Of a stretch of DNA of 64,000 nt, positions 37,803-48,214 are shown piece after piece. The position numbers and the translations under genes are program-made. Source of the DNA: Sphingomonadales bacterium 28-55-16 (GTDB taxonomy: Bacteria > Pseudomonadota > Alphaproteobacteria > Sphingomonadales > Sphingomonadaceae); assembly GCA_002278855.1 (NCBI GenBank), contig NCGG01000014.1, positions 1 to 64,000 of the forward strand, read 5' to 3'. Position 1 is the stretch's first letter; each line of letters opens with the position of its first letter. The notes under the pieces were generated by a model, which searched no databases, was not told the DNA's origin, and saw only the letters and a list, made by a program, of their open reading frames with translations.

Positions 37803-38537
37803 ATGAGTAGACAAGAATTGACAAACCGCGGCAGCGGGGTGGCGAAATGGTCGTTTCCGCCCATTCACCCCGAGGGTCGCAAGTTTGGGCTTATTGCCGC
37901 GGGCATAACCCTGTTTTTTGCCTTGATGGCGTGGGAAACGCTTGCTTGGCCCATGGCCGCCGTCACGGTCTGGACGCTTGCGTTTTTTCGTGATCCAGTG
38001 CGTGCTACGCCGATCGATGAACGCTTTGTTGTTGCGCCGGCCGATGGCCTTGTGACTTTGATTGAAAAAGTCCACCCGCCATTGGAATTGTGCGGGCCTG
38101 ATGGCCTTGGCGACCAGCCCATGACCCGCGTGTCGATTTTCATGAGCGTTTTTGACGTGCACATTAACCGGACACCGATCCGCGGAACGATCACGCGCGT
38201 TGTGTATATCGCCGGAAAATTTTTGAATGCCGACCTTGATAAGGCAAGCGAAGAAAATGAGCGCCAGCATTTCCTTGTGGAGCGCAGTGACGGTGTTCGC
38301 ATTGGCTTCACCCAAATCGCCGGATTGGTCGCACGCCGAATTGTTGCTTTCGTCAAAGAAGGGGACAGCGTCGCCAATGGGCAACGTGTTGGCCTCATTC
38401 GCTTTGGCAGCCGTGTTGATGTGTATTTGCCGCATGGTACGTCTTCGCGCGTTATAAAGGGGCAGCGTTGCGTTGCTGGTGAAACGGTTCTCGCTGAAAT
38501 CGGCGTTGACCAGGACTTGATCGCCGTCGCGCATTGA
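37803..38537 (+). CDS. psd: Phosphatidylserine decarboxylase proenzyme, short form
   Basis: Psd converts phosphatidylserine to phosphatidylethanolamine at the inner membrane. The 244-residue proenzyme has two N-terminal hydrophobic segments, [21 protein letters not shown] and the self-cleavage site RFGSRVD, where Ser203 becomes the pyruvoyl group. The processing site is GS rather than the classical LGST, as is usual in this short class. Its TGA overlaps the pssA ATG by one base, so the two consecutive enzymes are coupled. Confidence 0.95.
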   Translation: MSRQELTNRGSGVAKWSFPPIHPEGRKFGLIAAGITLFFALMAWETLAWPMAAVTVWTLAFFRDPVRATPIDERFVVAPADGLVTLIEKVHPPLELCGPDGLGDQPMTRVSIFMSVFDVHINRTPIRGTITRVVYIAGKFLNADLDKASEENERQHFLVERSDGVRIGFTQIAGLVARRIVAFVKEGDSVANGQRVGLIRFGSRVDVYLPHGTSSRVIKGQRCVAGETVLAEIGVDQDLIAVAH

Positions 38538-39304
38538 TGGGCGCGCATTCCTCTCGCCCTGGAATTCCTTTGCGCGCACTTGCCCCTAATGCTGTAACCG
38601 CACTTGCCTTATGCACTGGATTATCCGGCGCATGGTTTGCGATGCAAGGGCGCTGGGAAAACGCCGTAGCCGCCATTGTGATTGCGGGCGTGCTTGATGC
38701 CATGGATGGCCGGATTGCACGCATGTTGAAGGGCGAAAGCCGCTTTGGCGCTGAACTCGATTCCCTATCGGACGTGATTGCGTTCGGCGCGACACCAGCA
38801 TTGGTGATGTACATGTGGGTCATGCAGGACATGCCCCGCTTCGGCTGGACCATATCGGTGTTTTTCGTGCTCTGCGCCGCGCTTCGACTGGCGCGGTTTA
38901 ACGCGCAGATTGACACTGACAACCAACCGCACAAGTCCGCCGGATTTAACACAGGCGTTCCTTCGCCGCCGGGCGCTGCGCTTGCACTGCTGCCGATGAT
39001 GATCTGGTTTGAAACAGGCGCAGAGTGGGTGCGTGACTATCGTCTCCTTGCACCATGGCTTTTGCTATGTGCGTTTTTGATGGTTTCCAATGTCGCAACC
39101 TATAGCTGGTCGTCGATTAAGATACGGCGGAGCCTTAGATTCATGACGCTCGCCGCAGTTAGTTTATTTGTGGCCATGTTGGTGGCGGCGCCTTGGGTCG
39201 CCCTCATTGCGGTGGGCATCTTATATGTCGGGATGCTGCCATTCAGCATGATGAGCTATGCCCGGGTTAAAAAGTCGCAACGGAACGTCTCTGAAGCCAC
39301 TTGA
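38537..39304 (+). CDS. pssA: CDP-diacylglycerol–serine O-phosphatidyltransferase
   Basis: PssA makes phosphatidylserine, the substrate of the upstream psd product. The 255-residue membrane protein has the CDP-alcohol phosphotransferase motif DAMDGRIAR followed by GAELDSLSD, and about seven hydrophobic segments, placing it in the integral-membrane (type II) PssA class. The ATG at 38537 is preferred to an in-frame TTG three bases earlier. rmuC follows after 54 bases. Confidence 0.94.
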   Translation: MGAHSSRPGIPLRALAPNAVTALALCTGLSGAWFAMQGRWENAVAAIVIAGVLDAMDGRIARMLKGESRFGAELDSLSDVIAFGATPALVMYMWVMQDMPRFGWTISVFFVLCAALRLARFNAQIDTDNQPHKSAGFNTGVPSPPGAALALLPMMIWFETGAEWVRDYRLLAPWLLLCAFLMVSNVATYSWSSIKIRRSLRFMTLAAVSLFVAMLVAAPWVALIAVGILYVGMLPFSMMSYARVKKSQRNVSEAT

Positions 39305-39358
39305 CCTCTGCCCCGCACGGGCTATGTTCCAGTTTCGTTCTTATTTGGGAGATGGCCT

Positions 39359-40699
39359 TTGGAGCCGTTGATCGTCGTCATTATTGTGGTGTTTGCATTG
39401 TTGGGTGGGCTGACGCTTGGTTGGTTTGCAGGGAGCCGCGCGGGCAAAGCGGGGCTTGAAACGACCACGCAGTTGCGGGCGATGCTCAACCAAGTCGTCG
39501 TCGAACGCGACAGCGCCAAGGACCGCCTTGCGCGGCTTGAAACCAGTTTGGAAGAACGTGAGCGGAGCTTTGAGGAGCAAATCGCGGCGCTTGGCGATGC
39601 GAAAGAAAATTTGTCTGCGCAATTTGGCGAAATTGGGCAGAAATTATTGGGTGAGGCGCAGGCCGCGTTCTTACAACGCGCCGATGAACGCTTCCACCAA
39701 GCTGGCGAGAAGAATGAAGAGCGGCTGAAGCAGCTTCTTGGGCCGGTGGGTGACAAACTGAAGGCCTATGAAGAGCAGGTCGGCAAAATCGAAAAGGACC
39801 GGACCGAAGCTTATGGCGACCTAAAGGGCCTGATCGGTGAAATGCGCATTGGGCAGGAGCGGGTGTCGAGTGTCGCCTCTGGGCTTATGAATTCCCTACG
39901 TAATGCGCCGAAGGCGCGCGGACGTTGGGGCGAGCAACAGTTGAAAAATGTGCTCGAAAGCTGCGGCTTGTCCGAGCATGTCGATTTCGATTTGGAAACA
40001 AGCATTGATGTCGGCGACGGTCTGCGTCTGCGGCCCGATGCGGTCATTCATGTACCTGGTGGACGTACCTTAGTCATCGACGCCAAGGTATCGTTGAACG
40101 ATTATCAGGACGCGTTTGACTCCGTCGACGATGATGTCCGCGCCGTTGCCATGACGCGCCATACGCAGTCGATGAAAAACCATATCGAAGGCCTGTCGCG
40201 CAAGGCCTATTGGGATCAGTTTTCCGAAGCCCCTGATTATGTGATCATGTTTGTTCCCGGTGAGCATTTTCTTGCGGCAGCGCTGGAGCACGAACCGCAA
40301 TTGTGGGACTTTGCCTTTGATAAAAAGGTTCTGTTGGCCACACCAACCAACCTTGTCGCGATTGCGCGTACCGTTGCGAGCGTTTGGCGCCAAGAAGGGC
40401 TGGCGCGCGAGGCGAAGCAAATTGGTGCGCTGGGTAAGGAAATGTATGACCGTATCGCCGTAGCCGCGCAGCATCTGAAATCAGTCGGCAGCGGGCTTTC
40501 GTCGGCGGTGAACAATTACAACAAATTCGTCGGCAGCTTCGAACGCAATGTCATCTCAACAGGCCGGAAGTTTGCAGACCTGAATATCGAAACCGGAAAG
40601 CGCGAATTGGAAGAGGTGCCATTGGTCGAAGCTTTACCGCGCTACGGCGATGGCGAAACCACGCCGCCGATCGCGGATCAGCGCGAAGCGTCGGCGTAA
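39359..40699 (+). CDS. rmuC: RmuC family DNA recombination protein
   Basis: RmuC-family proteins limit sequence inversions at short inverted repeats and carry a nuclease-like core. The 446-residue protein has an N-terminal membrane helix (PLIVVIIVVFALLGGLTLGWF), a coiled coil (about 35-135) and the RmuC domain (about 140-400: ARGRWGEQQLKNVLE, DAVIHVPGGRTLVIDAKVSLN). The start is TTG with GGGAGATG just before it; the nearby ATG at 39352 is out of frame. It converges on the SpoU methyltransferase, with 21 bases between the two stops. Confidence 0.9.
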   Translation: MEPLIVVIIVVFALLGGLTLGWFAGSRAGKAGLETTTQLRAMLNQVVVERDSAKDRLARLETSLEERERSFEEQIAALGDAKENLSAQFGEIGQKLLGEAQAAFLQRADERFHQAGEKNEERLKQLLGPVGDKLKAYEEQVGKIEKDRTEAYGDLKGLIGEMRIGQERVSSVASGLMNSLRNAPKARGRWGEQQLKNVLESCGLSEHVDFDLETSIDVGDGLRLRPDAVIHVPGGRTLVIDAKVSLNDYQDAFDSVDDDVRAVAMTRHTQSMKNHIEGLSRKAYWDQFSEAPDYVIMFVPGEHFLAAALEHEPQLWDFAFDKKVLLATPTNLVAIARTVASVWRQEGLAREAKQIGALGKEMYDRIAVAAQHLKSVGSGLSSAVNNYNKFVGSFERNVISTGRKFADLNIETGKRELEEVPLVEALPRYGDGETTPPIADQREASA

Positions 40700-40720
40700 G
40701 ATTTGGAGCAATGATGCCGA

Positions 40721-41533
40721 TTAGCCGGCGTTAGAATGCCGAAATTGATTCAAAACCTCATAAGCCATGACCGCAGTCGCCACAGCGGCGTTTAAGCTGT
40801 CGGCCTTTCCACGCATCGGCATTTTGACGAGAAGGTCGCATTCGGCCGCATAATCGTCGGGCAACCCTTGCGCCTCATTGCCGGTTAGAATGAAGCATGG
40901 CGCGCTGTAGCGCGCGGCTTGATAATCGGTGTCGGTTTGCAGGCTGGTGCCAACCAATTGGCCGTCGCCGCTGCGCAACCAAGCGGTGAATTCTTCCCAC
41001 CGGCATTGCACCACCTTTTGCGTGAAGATCGCGCCCATACTCGCGCGGACCGACTCGACGGAAAATGGGTCGGTGCAATCATCTATCAGGATTAGGCCGC
41101 CAGCGCCGACGGCGTCGCCAGTGCGCAACATCGTGCCGAGATTGCCGGGGTCGCGCATCGATTGGGCAACGAGCCAGATCGGTGCCATGCTGCGATCAAC
41201 ATCCGCCAAGGCGGTCCCATGGTCGCGATAGACGCCTACCACGGCCTGCGCATTGTCCTTACCCGACAGCTTGGCCATGATGTCGGCGCTCGTTTCGATG
41301 ACGTCGCCGCCCTGCGCAAGCACGTCCGCCTCAAGCGCGACCTCTAAGTCATGTACTGGTCGGTCTTTCACGCGAAAAAGCATCTCGGGAAGAAATCCGG
41401 CTTCGCGCGCCTCCGTCATGATACGCAGGCCCTCTGCTAGAAAAAGCCCGGCGCGTTTGCGCAATTTTTTTTCACGCAGCCCGCGGATTTCCTTCAGCAG
41501 CGGATTGGAAAATCCGGTAATTTCCCGACGCAT
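40721..41533 (-). CDS. SpoU/TrmH family RNA 2'-O-methyltransferase
   Basis: This 270-residue protein has a substrate-binding N-terminus (NPLLKEIRGLREKKLRKRAGLFLAEG) and the three SPOUT motifs: NLGTMLRTGDAVGAGGLIL, FILTGNEAQGL and DSLNAAVATAVMAYE. The target (rRNA or tRNA) cannot be read from the sequence. The ATG overlaps the HPr stop by one base, so it is the last gene of the PTS operon. Confidence 0.88.
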   Translation of the reverse strand: MRREITGFSNPLLKEIRGLREKKLRKRAGLFLAEGLRIMTEAREAGFLPEMLFRVKDRPVHDLEVALEADVLAQGGDVIETSADIMAKLSGKDNAQAVVGVYRDHGTALADVDRSMAPIWLVAQSMRDPGNLGTMLRTGDAVGAGGLILIDDCTDPFSVESVRASMGAIFTQKVVQCRWEEFTAWLRSGDGQLVGTSLQTDTDYQAARYSAPCFILTGNEAQGLPDDYAAECDLLVKMPMRGKADSLNAAVATAVMAYEVLNQFRHSNAG

Positions 41534-41811
41534 CAGTCTTCGCCGAAGCCGTCAACAACCAAACCGACAAGCTTTTCAATGGCGAGTTCCGCCTGTTCGC
41601 CTTCAACATGGATGATGATTTCGCTGCCTTTTGCCGCGCCCAGCATCATAAGGCCCATGATGGACGTGCCCGTCACCAGCTGACCGTCCTTTTCGACTTC
41701 GACCTTAATTCCTTCAGGCAGACGGCTTACAAACGTCACAAACTTGGCGCTGGCGCGGGCGTGCAGGCCTTTTTGGTTGACGATCGTTGCTGTTCTGCTG
41801 AGGTGCGTCAC
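41533..41811 (-). CDS. ptsH: Phosphocarrier protein HPr
   Basis: HPr relays phosphate in the phosphotransferase system. The 92-residue protein has the catalytic His17 in GLHARASAKF and the regulatory Ser50 in TGTSIMGLMML, the site HprK phosphorylates. It starts with GTG at 41811, overlapping the EIIA stop as GTGA. No sugar permease is nearby, so this is the regulatory PTS; enzyme I is outside the window. Confidence 0.94.
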   Translation of the reverse strand: MTHLSRTATIVNQKGLHARASAKFVTFVSRLPEGIKVEVEKDGQLVTGTSIMGLMMLGAAKGSEIIIHVEGEQAELAIEKLVGLVVDGFGED

Positions 41812-42212
41812 CGCGATGCCTCAAGTACTTCTGAGGCAACGCTGATATATTTGCGGCCAGCTTCGCGCGCGGCGGCAACGGCCTCTTTTACGTCCAGATT
41901 TTTGCGGGCGCTGTCGAGCCGGATCAGCATCGGAAGGTTCACGCCCGCGATAACCTCGACACGGCCGCTATCGAGCAACGAGATAGCAAGGTTCGATGGC
42001 GTGCCACCAAACAGGTCGGATAAAATAATCACGCCTTTGCCGGTATCGACTGTCTTGATCGCAGCCGCGATTTCGTTGCGACGCGCTTCCATGTCATCAT
42101 GCGGTCCTATGCAGATAGTCGCAACGTCCTTTTGCGGCCCGACAACATGTTCAAGGGCGACGAGAAACTCGCTCGCAAGCTTACCATGTGTGACTAAAAT
42201 CAAACCGATCAT
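41808..42212 (-). CDS. PTS EIIA component, mannose (EIIA-Man) type
   Basis: A 134-residue EIIA of the mannose fold with the phosphorylatable His9 (LVTHGKLA) and SDLFGGTPSN. In alphaproteobacteria this stand-alone EIIA accepts phosphate from HPr and regulates rather than transports. It lies between rapZ and ptsH with four-base overlaps on both sides, which indicates a tightly coupled operon. Confidence 0.92.
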   Translation of the reverse strand: MIGLILVTHGKLASEFLVALEHVVGPQKDVATICIGPHDDMEARRNEIAAAIKTVDTGKGVIILSDLFGGTPSNLAISLLDSGRVEVIAGVNLPMLIRLDSARKNLDVKEAVAAAREAGRKYISVASEVLEASR

Positions 42213-43174
42213 GTTCTGTTACTGTCCCGTCGCGCCGCAATTCTGTTTGCGCCGTTAGCAGGCTCCTCAAGCGCGTCAATCGGTCTTGACGTGAGGTTGC
42301 GATGCGACACCGTCAATGTGAACCCGTCTTCGCGCAGCCAATTGCCGAACAATTCGGCCACATGTACCGACCGGTGACGTCCGCCGGTGCACCCAAATGC
42401 GATGTTGATATAGGCTTTTCCCTGTGCGTCGTAGAGCGGGAGCAGGAAGCGCAGCAAGTCCCGGATTTTCTGCATGGCTTCGTCATATTTGGGGTCTGCT
42501 GCAACATATTCTGCAACGGGTACATCCATTCCCGTCATTGGGCGCAAATCGCTGTCCCAATGGGGGTTACGCAAAAACCGTAAGTCAAAAACGAGATCAG
42601 CATTGTGTGGAACGCCGCGGGAAAAGCCAAAGCTACTAACGGTAATGGTCGCATGCGGTGTTGTTTCGCTCGTGAACCGCTCGCGGATAGCCTGTTGCAA
42701 ATCATGCGCCGATAGCTTGCTGGTGTCGACGACTGTTTCGGCCCAGCGGCGAAATGGTTCCATCAAGTTTCGGTCAATCGCAATGCCGTCCATCGCTGGC
42801 CGATCCTGCGCCATCGGGTGACGGCGGCGGGTTTCGGCATAGCGGCGTTCGATTTCCACCCCAGCACAGTCGAGAAATAATGTCAGAATTTCTAGATTAG
42901 GCTGCGTTTGCAATGTGCTAATCTGCTGAATTAACGCTTCGGCGTCGAAGCCGCGGGTGCGGCTATCAAATCCAAGCGCCAGCGGGATATTCGGGCTATC
43001 TTCGCCGCCCGATGCGGGTATTTTGAGCAATTGTCCGGCGAGCTTGATCGGGAAATTGTCGACCGTTTCCCAACCCAAATCTTCCAACGTTTTGAGCACA
43101 GTTGTCTTCCCAGCGCCGGACAGACCCGTAACCAGCAAGATTTTTTGCGGTGCGGATGGTTTCTTCTGCTTCAA
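42209..43174 (-). CDS. rapZ: RNase adapter/nucleotide-binding protein RapZ
   Basis: RapZ family proteins bind nucleotides and small RNAs; in E. coli RapZ directs RNase E to GlmZ. The 321-residue protein has Walker A GLSGAGKT (17-24), a Walker B-like LFLDCAGVEIERRY and the C-terminal block FGCTGGRHRSVHVAE. It overlaps hprK upstream and EIIA downstream by four bases each. Its target in this organism is unknown. Confidence 0.93.
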   Translation of the reverse strand: MKQKKPSAPQKILLVTGLSGAGKTTVLKTLEDLGWETVDNFPIKLAGQLLKIPASGGEDSPNIPLALGFDSRTRGFDAEALIQQISTLQTQPNLEILTLFLDCAGVEIERRYAETRRRHPMAQDRPAMDGIAIDRNLMEPFRRWAETVVDTSKLSAHDLQQAIRERFTSETTPHATITVSSFGFSRGVPHNADLVFDLRFLRNPHWDSDLRPMTGMDVPVAEYVAADPKYDEAMQKIRDLLRFLLPLYDAQGKAYINIAFGCTGGRHRSVHVAELFGNWLREDGFTLTVSHRNLTSRPIDALEEPANGANRIAARRDSNRT

Positions 43175-43644
43175 AGTTTTGCGCTCTCATGTGCTATATC
43201 TGCGTGCTGTGCCACCGGCAGGAGGCCAGCGTCAATCACGGAGCGCAGCGCCAGTTCAACTTTAAGTGCGCTGCTAACCTGAAATGCATCCAGCTTCACC
43301 AAAGGTACGGAGAAATCAGCGATCATTGTCCGCATGTCTTCAGCGGGCATGCGGTCGATATCCTCCGCAAATTCGACGACGAGGCGCAGCGGTGCCGAAG
43401 CTACATAGTCGACGGAACAGATCCCTACGCCGCGCACCTCAATCTTTCCCGCTATGCTGGGCGCATACTCCAATTGGGGCGTATTATCGGTGCTTTTGAT
43501 ATGTAATATGTCATCACCTATCATCTTCGCGCCACGATCTATCAACCGAAGCGCCAAGTCTGATTTTCCGCTAGCTGATGGCCCGAGCAGCAGCACGCCG
43601 AGGCCGCCAATGGCGACCGCGCTTCCATGAACCATGGTCATCAT
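43171..43644 (-). CDS. hprK: HPr kinase/phosphorylase, short alphaproteobacterial form
   Basis: HprK phosphorylates HPr on the regulatory serine. The 157-residue protein is only the catalytic domain, with Walker A GPSASGKS (21-28) and GVGICSVDYV; the N-terminal domain of Firmicutes HprK is absent, as is normal in alphaproteobacteria. ATG 43644 is chosen because it overlaps the chvG stop as ATGA; the frame stays open upstream to 43689 inside chvG. Confidence 0.9.
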   Translation of the reverse strand: MMTMVHGSAVAIGGLGVLLLGPSASGKSDLALRLIDRGAKMIGDDILHIKSTDNTPQLEYAPSIAGKIEVRGVGICSVDYVASAPLRLVVEFAEDIDRMPAEDMRTMIADFSVPLVKLDAFQVSSALKVELALRSVIDAGLLPVAQHADIAHESAKL

Positions 43645-45224
43645 GCGCGTGTCGCCGTCGTCGCGCAGGGAAGCGCAATTTCGAAGCATGCTCCGTTTTT
43701 ACCATCAACGCGATCGCGTACAGCGATGCGGCCATGATGCCCCTCGATGATCGTCCGCGCAATTGCGAGCCCAAGCCCGCTATGCTTGCCAAAATTTTCT
43801 GACGCCGGACGCTCGCTGTGGAAACGTCGGAAAATGGCTTCGCGTTCTTGCACTGGGACGCCCGGACCTTCGTCGCTAATGCGGATGATGACATCTGCCT
43901 CAGCCAGTGTCGCGGATATTTCGACCACTGATCCAGAAGGCGAAAAGGACACCGCATTGTCGATTAAATTGGTCAGCATACGTTCAAGGCGAACATCTTC
44001 GCCCATGACGGTGGCGATGGACCTTCGTGGTCTTGCAAACGCAATAGTTACGTCTTTGTCGCTTGCCCTATCTTCACGCGCCTGCAGCAATTGTTCGATC
44101 ATATCGCCCAAATCAATGGGTTCGAACTTTGCCTTTGCAAGTTGCGAGTCCACCCGGCTTGCGTCCGATATATCGCTGATTAAGCGGTCCAGGCGTTGCA
44201 CATCAGCTTTTGCAACGTCCATCAACTGCTTGCGCAACATTGGATCGTCGATCCGCTCTGCACCATCCAGCGCCGAGCGTAAGGACGCCAATGGGTTTTT
44301 GATTTCATGCGCGACGTCCGCAGCAAATGCCTCGGTCGCATCAATGCGTTGGCGAAGGGCTATGCTCATGTCGGACAAAGCGCGGGCCAACATGCCAATC
44401 TCATCACGGCGGGAAGGCAGGCGCGGGACGGTAACCTCTTGCGCGCGCCCTAGCCTGACCTTGACCGCCGCACGTGAAAGATGGCGCAACGGTCGCACAA
44501 TAGTGCGGGCGAGGAACGTTGAGAGCAAAACACCAATACCGAGCACGAACAGGAAAAACATGCCGATGTTAAATCGCTCGGCACGGACAAAAAGCCGGAT
44601 ATCGCGTTCATTTGATGTCGTAAGCACTGTGTAGCTGCGGTCTTCCGATTGCGAGGCCGCACTAATAACATGCGTGAGATCGGGCGCAAAACGCACCGAC
44701 GACGCGGGCTTTGATGGCGTGGCCATGGCTAATTCTTGCCAGGCGGCCTTATTGTCTAATTTGGGCTCAGCGAAAAATTGAAGCGCCTGCGCGCCTACCA
44801 GAAAGTCAAAGAGCCGGTCGATCCCGCGAGCCGTGACTTTACTCAACGGTTCGCTGTCTGGATCGCGCAATACATAAGTCGGCCGATGATTGGCGAAACT
44901 ATCCAGAATTTTGTCACCTTTTTGGTCGTACATACGAATACGCGATGCGTACTGCTGACCAAAGCGGATGACATAAGCTGCTCTATTTTCCTGGGTGATT
45001 AAAGGCAGGCTGCGGGCGAGGAATGCGGCATGGCTTCGCGCATTGTGTTCGCGTTCGGCAATTAAACGTACGCGGTAGCTGTCGAGAAAAAACAACCCAG
45101 CACCAAGCAGCGCCAAAACGAACAGGTTCACAGCAAGAATGCGGGTGGTTAGTGATAACCCCCGGCTCCATCCCAACTGCAGATCAGCGGGTTCAACTGT
45201 CGGCGAAACGATATCCGGCCCCAT
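43641..45224 (-). CDS. chvG: Sensor histidine kinase ChvG
   Basis: ChvG senses acid or envelope conditions in alphaproteobacteria and phosphorylates ChvI. The 527-residue protein has two membrane helices around a periplasmic sensor region (about 25-45 and 240-260), a HAMP linker, the phosphohistidine in [15 protein letters not shown], and an ATPase domain with [13 protein letters not shown] and [15 protein letters not shown]. The start is uncertain: ATG 45224 overlaps chvI by 32 bases, while a TTG near 45176 would begin after it. Its stop overlaps hprK. Confidence 0.9.
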   Translation of the reverse strand: MGPDIVSPTVEPADLQLGWSRGLSLTTRILAVNLFVLALLGAGLFFLDSYRVRLIAEREHNARSHAAFLARSLPLITQENRAAYVIRFGQQYASRIRMYDQKGDKILDSFANHRPTYVLRDPDSEPLSKVTARGIDRLFDFLVGAQALQFFAEPKLDNKAAWQELAMATPSKPASSVRFAPDLTHVISAASQSEDRSYTVLTTSNERDIRLFVRAERFNIGMFFLFVLGIGVLLSTFLARTIVRPLRHLSRAAVKVRLGRAQEVTVPRLPSRRDEIGMLARALSDMSIALRQRIDATEAFAADVAHEIKNPLASLRSALDGAERIDDPMLRKQLMDVAKADVQRLDRLISDISDASRVDSQLAKAKFEPIDLGDMIEQLLQAREDRASDKDVTIAFARPRRSIATVMGEDVRLERMLTNLIDNAVSFSPSGSVVEISATLAEADVIIRISDEGPGVPVQEREAIFRRFHSERPASENFGKHSGLGLAIARTIIEGHHGRIAVRDRVDGKNGACFEIALPCATTATRA

Positions 45225-45900
45225 AAAGCGTGTCGATTGCAGTGAATTCGGGGTCGATTTCGCGGAATTTGCGCCGCAGCCTTTTGATGTGGCTGTCGAT
45301 GGTTCGATCATCGACATAGACATCGTCCTGATAGGCGGCATCCATCAACTGGTCACGTGTTCGCACAACGCCCGGTCGACTAGCCAGTGCCTCAAGGATC
45401 ATGAATTCGGTCACAGTCAGCGTGAGCGCGCGCCCATCCCATTTGACCTGATGGCGGGCGGGGTCCATTTCGAGCTTTCCGCGTACCATTGGATCGGGCT
45501 CCGCTTCTGCTTCGCCGTTAACGATCGCCTTGTCGTAAGTCGCGCGGCGTAAAATGGCTTTTACCCGGGCGACGAGCAAACGCTGCGAAAATGGCTTCGT
45601 GATGTAATCATCCGCACCCATGGCAAGGCCAAGAGCTTCATCCAGCTCCTCATCCTTTGAGGTCAGAAAAATGACTGGCATGTCACTTTTTTCGCGCAAC
45701 CGCCGCAGCAGTTCTAATCCGTCCATGCGGGGCATTTTTATATCGAAAATACCCAAATCTGCGGGGTTTTCCAACAGTGCCTTTAAGGCTGTTTCCCCAT
45801 CTGAATAAATCCGCGTCACATATCCTTCTGCCTGCATCGCAATGGACACAGAGGTGAGGATATTCCGGTCATCGTCGACCAAGGCGATATGGGCACTCAT
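45193..45900 (-). CDS. chvI: Response regulator ChvI
   Basis: ChvI is an OmpR-type regulator. The 235-residue protein has a receiver with Asp53 ([12 protein letters not shown]) and Lys in [14 protein letters not shown], then a winged-helix DNA-binding domain ([35 protein letters not shown]). ATG 45900 gives the usual start [11 protein letters not shown]. It is the first gene of the chvI-chvG-hprK-rapZ-EIIA-HPr operon and is divergent from pckA across 191 bases, where regulation of both may occur. Confidence 0.95.
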   Translation of the reverse strand: MSAHIALVDDDRNILTSVSIAMQAEGYVTRIYSDGETALKALLENPADLGIFDIKMPRMDGLELLRRLREKSDMPVIFLTSKDEELDEALGLAMGADDYITKPFSQRLLVARVKAILRRATYDKAIVNGEAEAEPDPMVRGKLEMDPARHQVKWDGRALTLTVTEFMILEALASRPGVVRTRDQLMDAAYQDDVYVDDRTIDSHIKRLRRKFREIDPEFTAIDTLYGAGYRFADS

Positions 45901-46091
45901 GTGGCGACTATAGTGAGGCAAAGGCTTGGGTTCAATGAATTGCTCTTCAGGCGCAAAGACTGCCGTGGATAACATTGATTTGGTGAAATCCATTCGCCCC
46001 ATATTTGACCTTGCCGGATGCATCGTATACCGGCGGCGCTTTCACAGTGCATACGTATGCACTAGATTCGCAACTTATGCCGGAGCAGCCA

Positions 46092-47693
46092 ATGTCGACA
46101 CCACTGAATATCTCACTTTCGCAACAGGGGTTCGGCACAGAAGCAACTTTACATTGCAACTTGGGCACAGCCCAGCTGGTAGAGGCTGCGCTTGCAAATA
46201 AAGAGGGAATATTGGCCAAGGATGGCCCATTGGTCGTCCAGACAGGCGCGCATACCGGGCGTTCGGCAAAGGACAAATATATTGTTCGCGATGCCGAAAC
46301 TGAAAACAGCATTTGGTGGGGCAAAACCAATGTGGGAATGGATCCTGCACATTTTGCGGCGCTGAAAGAGGATTTTATTGCTGCTTTGGGCGGCAAGGAC
46401 AAATTATACGTCGCTGACCTGTTCGGCGGATCGCAGCCAGAGCATCGCGTCAATGTCCGCGTCATCAACGAATTTGCTTGGCATAACCTTTTTATCCGCA
46501 CTTTGTTGGTGCGGCCAACGCAGCAGGAATTGGCTGGCTTTGTGCCTGAATATACCATCATCGACCTGCCAAGCTTCCGCGCGGACCCTGCGCGTCATGG
46601 CTGCCGCAGCGAAACGGTTGTTGCGGTCAACTTTACCGAGAAACTGATCCTCATTGGCGGCACGGCTTATGCGGGCGAGATGAAGAAGTCGGTGTTTGGC
46701 ATTCTCAATTATCTTCTGCCGGTAAAGGGCGTGATGCCCATGCACTGTTCGGCCAACATCAGTGCCGATGGGCATACCGCTGTCTTTTTTGGCCTGTCGG
46801 GCACGGGCAAGACAACCTTGTCCGCCGACGCAAGCCGCACGTTGATTGGTGATGATGAACATGGCTGGTCTGATACCGCGGTCTTCAACTTCGAAGGCGG
46901 TTGCTATGCCAAGATGATACGTTTGTCCGCTGAGGCTGAGCCAGAAATTTTTGCCACGACCAAGCGGTTCGGCACAGTGCTCGAAAATGTCGTGATTGAC
47001 CCGGAAACGCGTGAACTTGATTTCGATGACAACAGCCTTGCGGAAAACAGCCGCGGTTCATATCCGATTGAATTCATTTCGAACACGTCGGAAAAGAATA
47101 TGGGCCCAGTGCCCAACACAATCATTTTCCTGACGGCTGACGCTTATGGTGTCCTGCCGCCCATTGCACGGCTGACGCCGGATCAAGCGATGTATCACTT
47201 CCTGTCAGGCTATACAGCGCGTGTTGCAGGCACAGAAATAGGTGTAACCGAGCCGGAAGCAACATTCTCCACCTGCTTTGGCGCGCCGTTCATGCCGCGT
47301 CACCCCAGCATTTATGGCAATTTGCTGAAGGAGCGTATTGCCAAAGGGAATGTCCAATGCTGGTTGGTCAACACGGGCTGGACGGGCGGCAAGGCAACGA
47401 TGCCCGGCATTAGCCGTATGCCCATTAAGGCAACGCGCGCGCTGCTCAATGCTGCGCTCGACGGTAGCCTTAACAACGCCGAATTCCAAAATGATCCGAA
47501 CTTCGGATTTGAATTTCCCGTTGCGGTCCCAGGTGTCGACAGTGCGATCCTTAATCCGCGGGCGGCATGGACAGACAGCACGGAATATGATGTGACTGCG
47601 CAGAATTTGGTGCAGCAATTCATCGACAATTTCGCGCAATTTGCGGACCATGTCGATGAAGGTGTAAAGCAGTCAGCGCCAAAGGCCACGTAA
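46092..47693 (+). CDS. pckA: Phosphoenolpyruvate carboxykinase (ATP)
   Basis: PckA converts oxaloacetate to phosphoenolpyruvate, the first step of gluconeogenesis. The 533-residue protein has the substrate-site block [15 protein letters not shown] [14 protein letters not shown], the kinase loop [11 protein letters not shown] (234-244) and the metal/adenine blocks DDEHGWSD and [13 protein letters not shown] 46092 is preceded by CGGAG and begins the family N-terminus; earlier in-frame codons start at 46005. It is divergent from chvI, an arrangement also known in rhizobia where ChvI/ChvG affects pckA. Confidence 0.96.
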   Translation: MSTPLNISLSQQGFGTEATLHCNLGTAQLVEAALANKEGILAKDGPLVVQTGAHTGRSAKDKYIVRDAETENSIWWGKTNVGMDPAHFAALKEDFIAALGGKDKLYVADLFGGSQPEHRVNVRVINEFAWHNLFIRTLLVRPTQQELAGFVPEYTIIDLPSFRADPARHGCRSETVVAVNFTEKLILIGGTAYAGEMKKSVFGILNYLLPVKGVMPMHCSANISADGHTAVFFGLSGTGKTTLSADASRTLIGDDEHGWSDTAVFNFEGGCYAKMIRLSAEAEPEIFATTKRFGTVLENVVIDPETRELDFDDNSLAENSRGSYPIEFISNTSEKNMGPVPNTIIFLTADAYGVLPPIARLTPDQAMYHFLSGYTARVAGTEIGVTEPEATFSTCFGAPFMPRHPSIYGNLLKERIAKGNVQCWLVNTGWTGGKATMPGISRMPIKATRALLNAALDGSLNNAEFQNDPNFGFEFPVAVPGVDSAILNPRAAWTDSTEYDVTAQNLVQQFIDNFAQFADHVDEGVKQSAPKAT

Positions 47694-47733
47694 TCCGTCC
47701 GGACATAGCCGGACCAAATGGAAATCCGGAAAT

Positions 47734-48186
47734 ATGTCCGCTTTTGAAGTTCGCTTATTTGACGATGACGCGGCGATTGTCGCCATAGGCGAAGGCTTGC
47801 TTTCGGCCTCGCTCCCGCGTGCAGAATGGACGCATGAGGCGCATCTGGCGGCGTGCAGTTGGCTGGTGCGCGAACGGGGCGACATCGACCTTGAACGTGA
47901 ATTGCCCGCTATTATCTCTGCCTATAATGTAGCCGCCGGCGGGGTGAATGACGATCGCCAAGGCTATCATGAGACGATCACGCAGGTGTATATTCTGGCC
48001 GTTAAAGCGCATTTGGCCGGTGTGGGGGCGGACATGCCATTATATAAGGCGGTCAATGCATTGTTGCTTTCAGAGCGCGGAAGCCGGGATTTTCCGCTCC
48101 GATTTTACTCAAAAGAGCTGCTATTTTCGGTCGCGGCGCGGCGGGCTTTTGTACAGCCGGATCGCACCGGGTTCGCGCAGATTTAG
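47734..48186 (+). CDS. Conserved hypothetical protein with histidine motifs
   Basis: I do not recognise this 150-residue protein. It has EWTHEAHLAACSWLV near residue 31, GYHETIT near 79 and LRFYSKELLFSVAARRAF near the end, and no signal or membrane helix. The conserved HEAHLA and GYHET histidines suggest a small helical metal- or cofactor-binding protein, but that is a guess. It lies 40 bases after pckA and may be read through from it. A REP-like repeat follows the stop. Confidence 0.75.
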   Translation: MSAFEVRLFDDDAAIVAIGEGLLSASLPRAEWTHEAHLAACSWLVRERGDIDLERELPAIISAYNVAAGGVNDDRQGYHETITQVYILAVKAHLAGVGADMPLYKAVNALLLSERGSRDFPLRFYSKELLFSVAARRAFVQPDRTGFAQI

Positions 48187-48214
48187 TTTCTAAACCTGGC
48201 GATTTTACCCCGTT

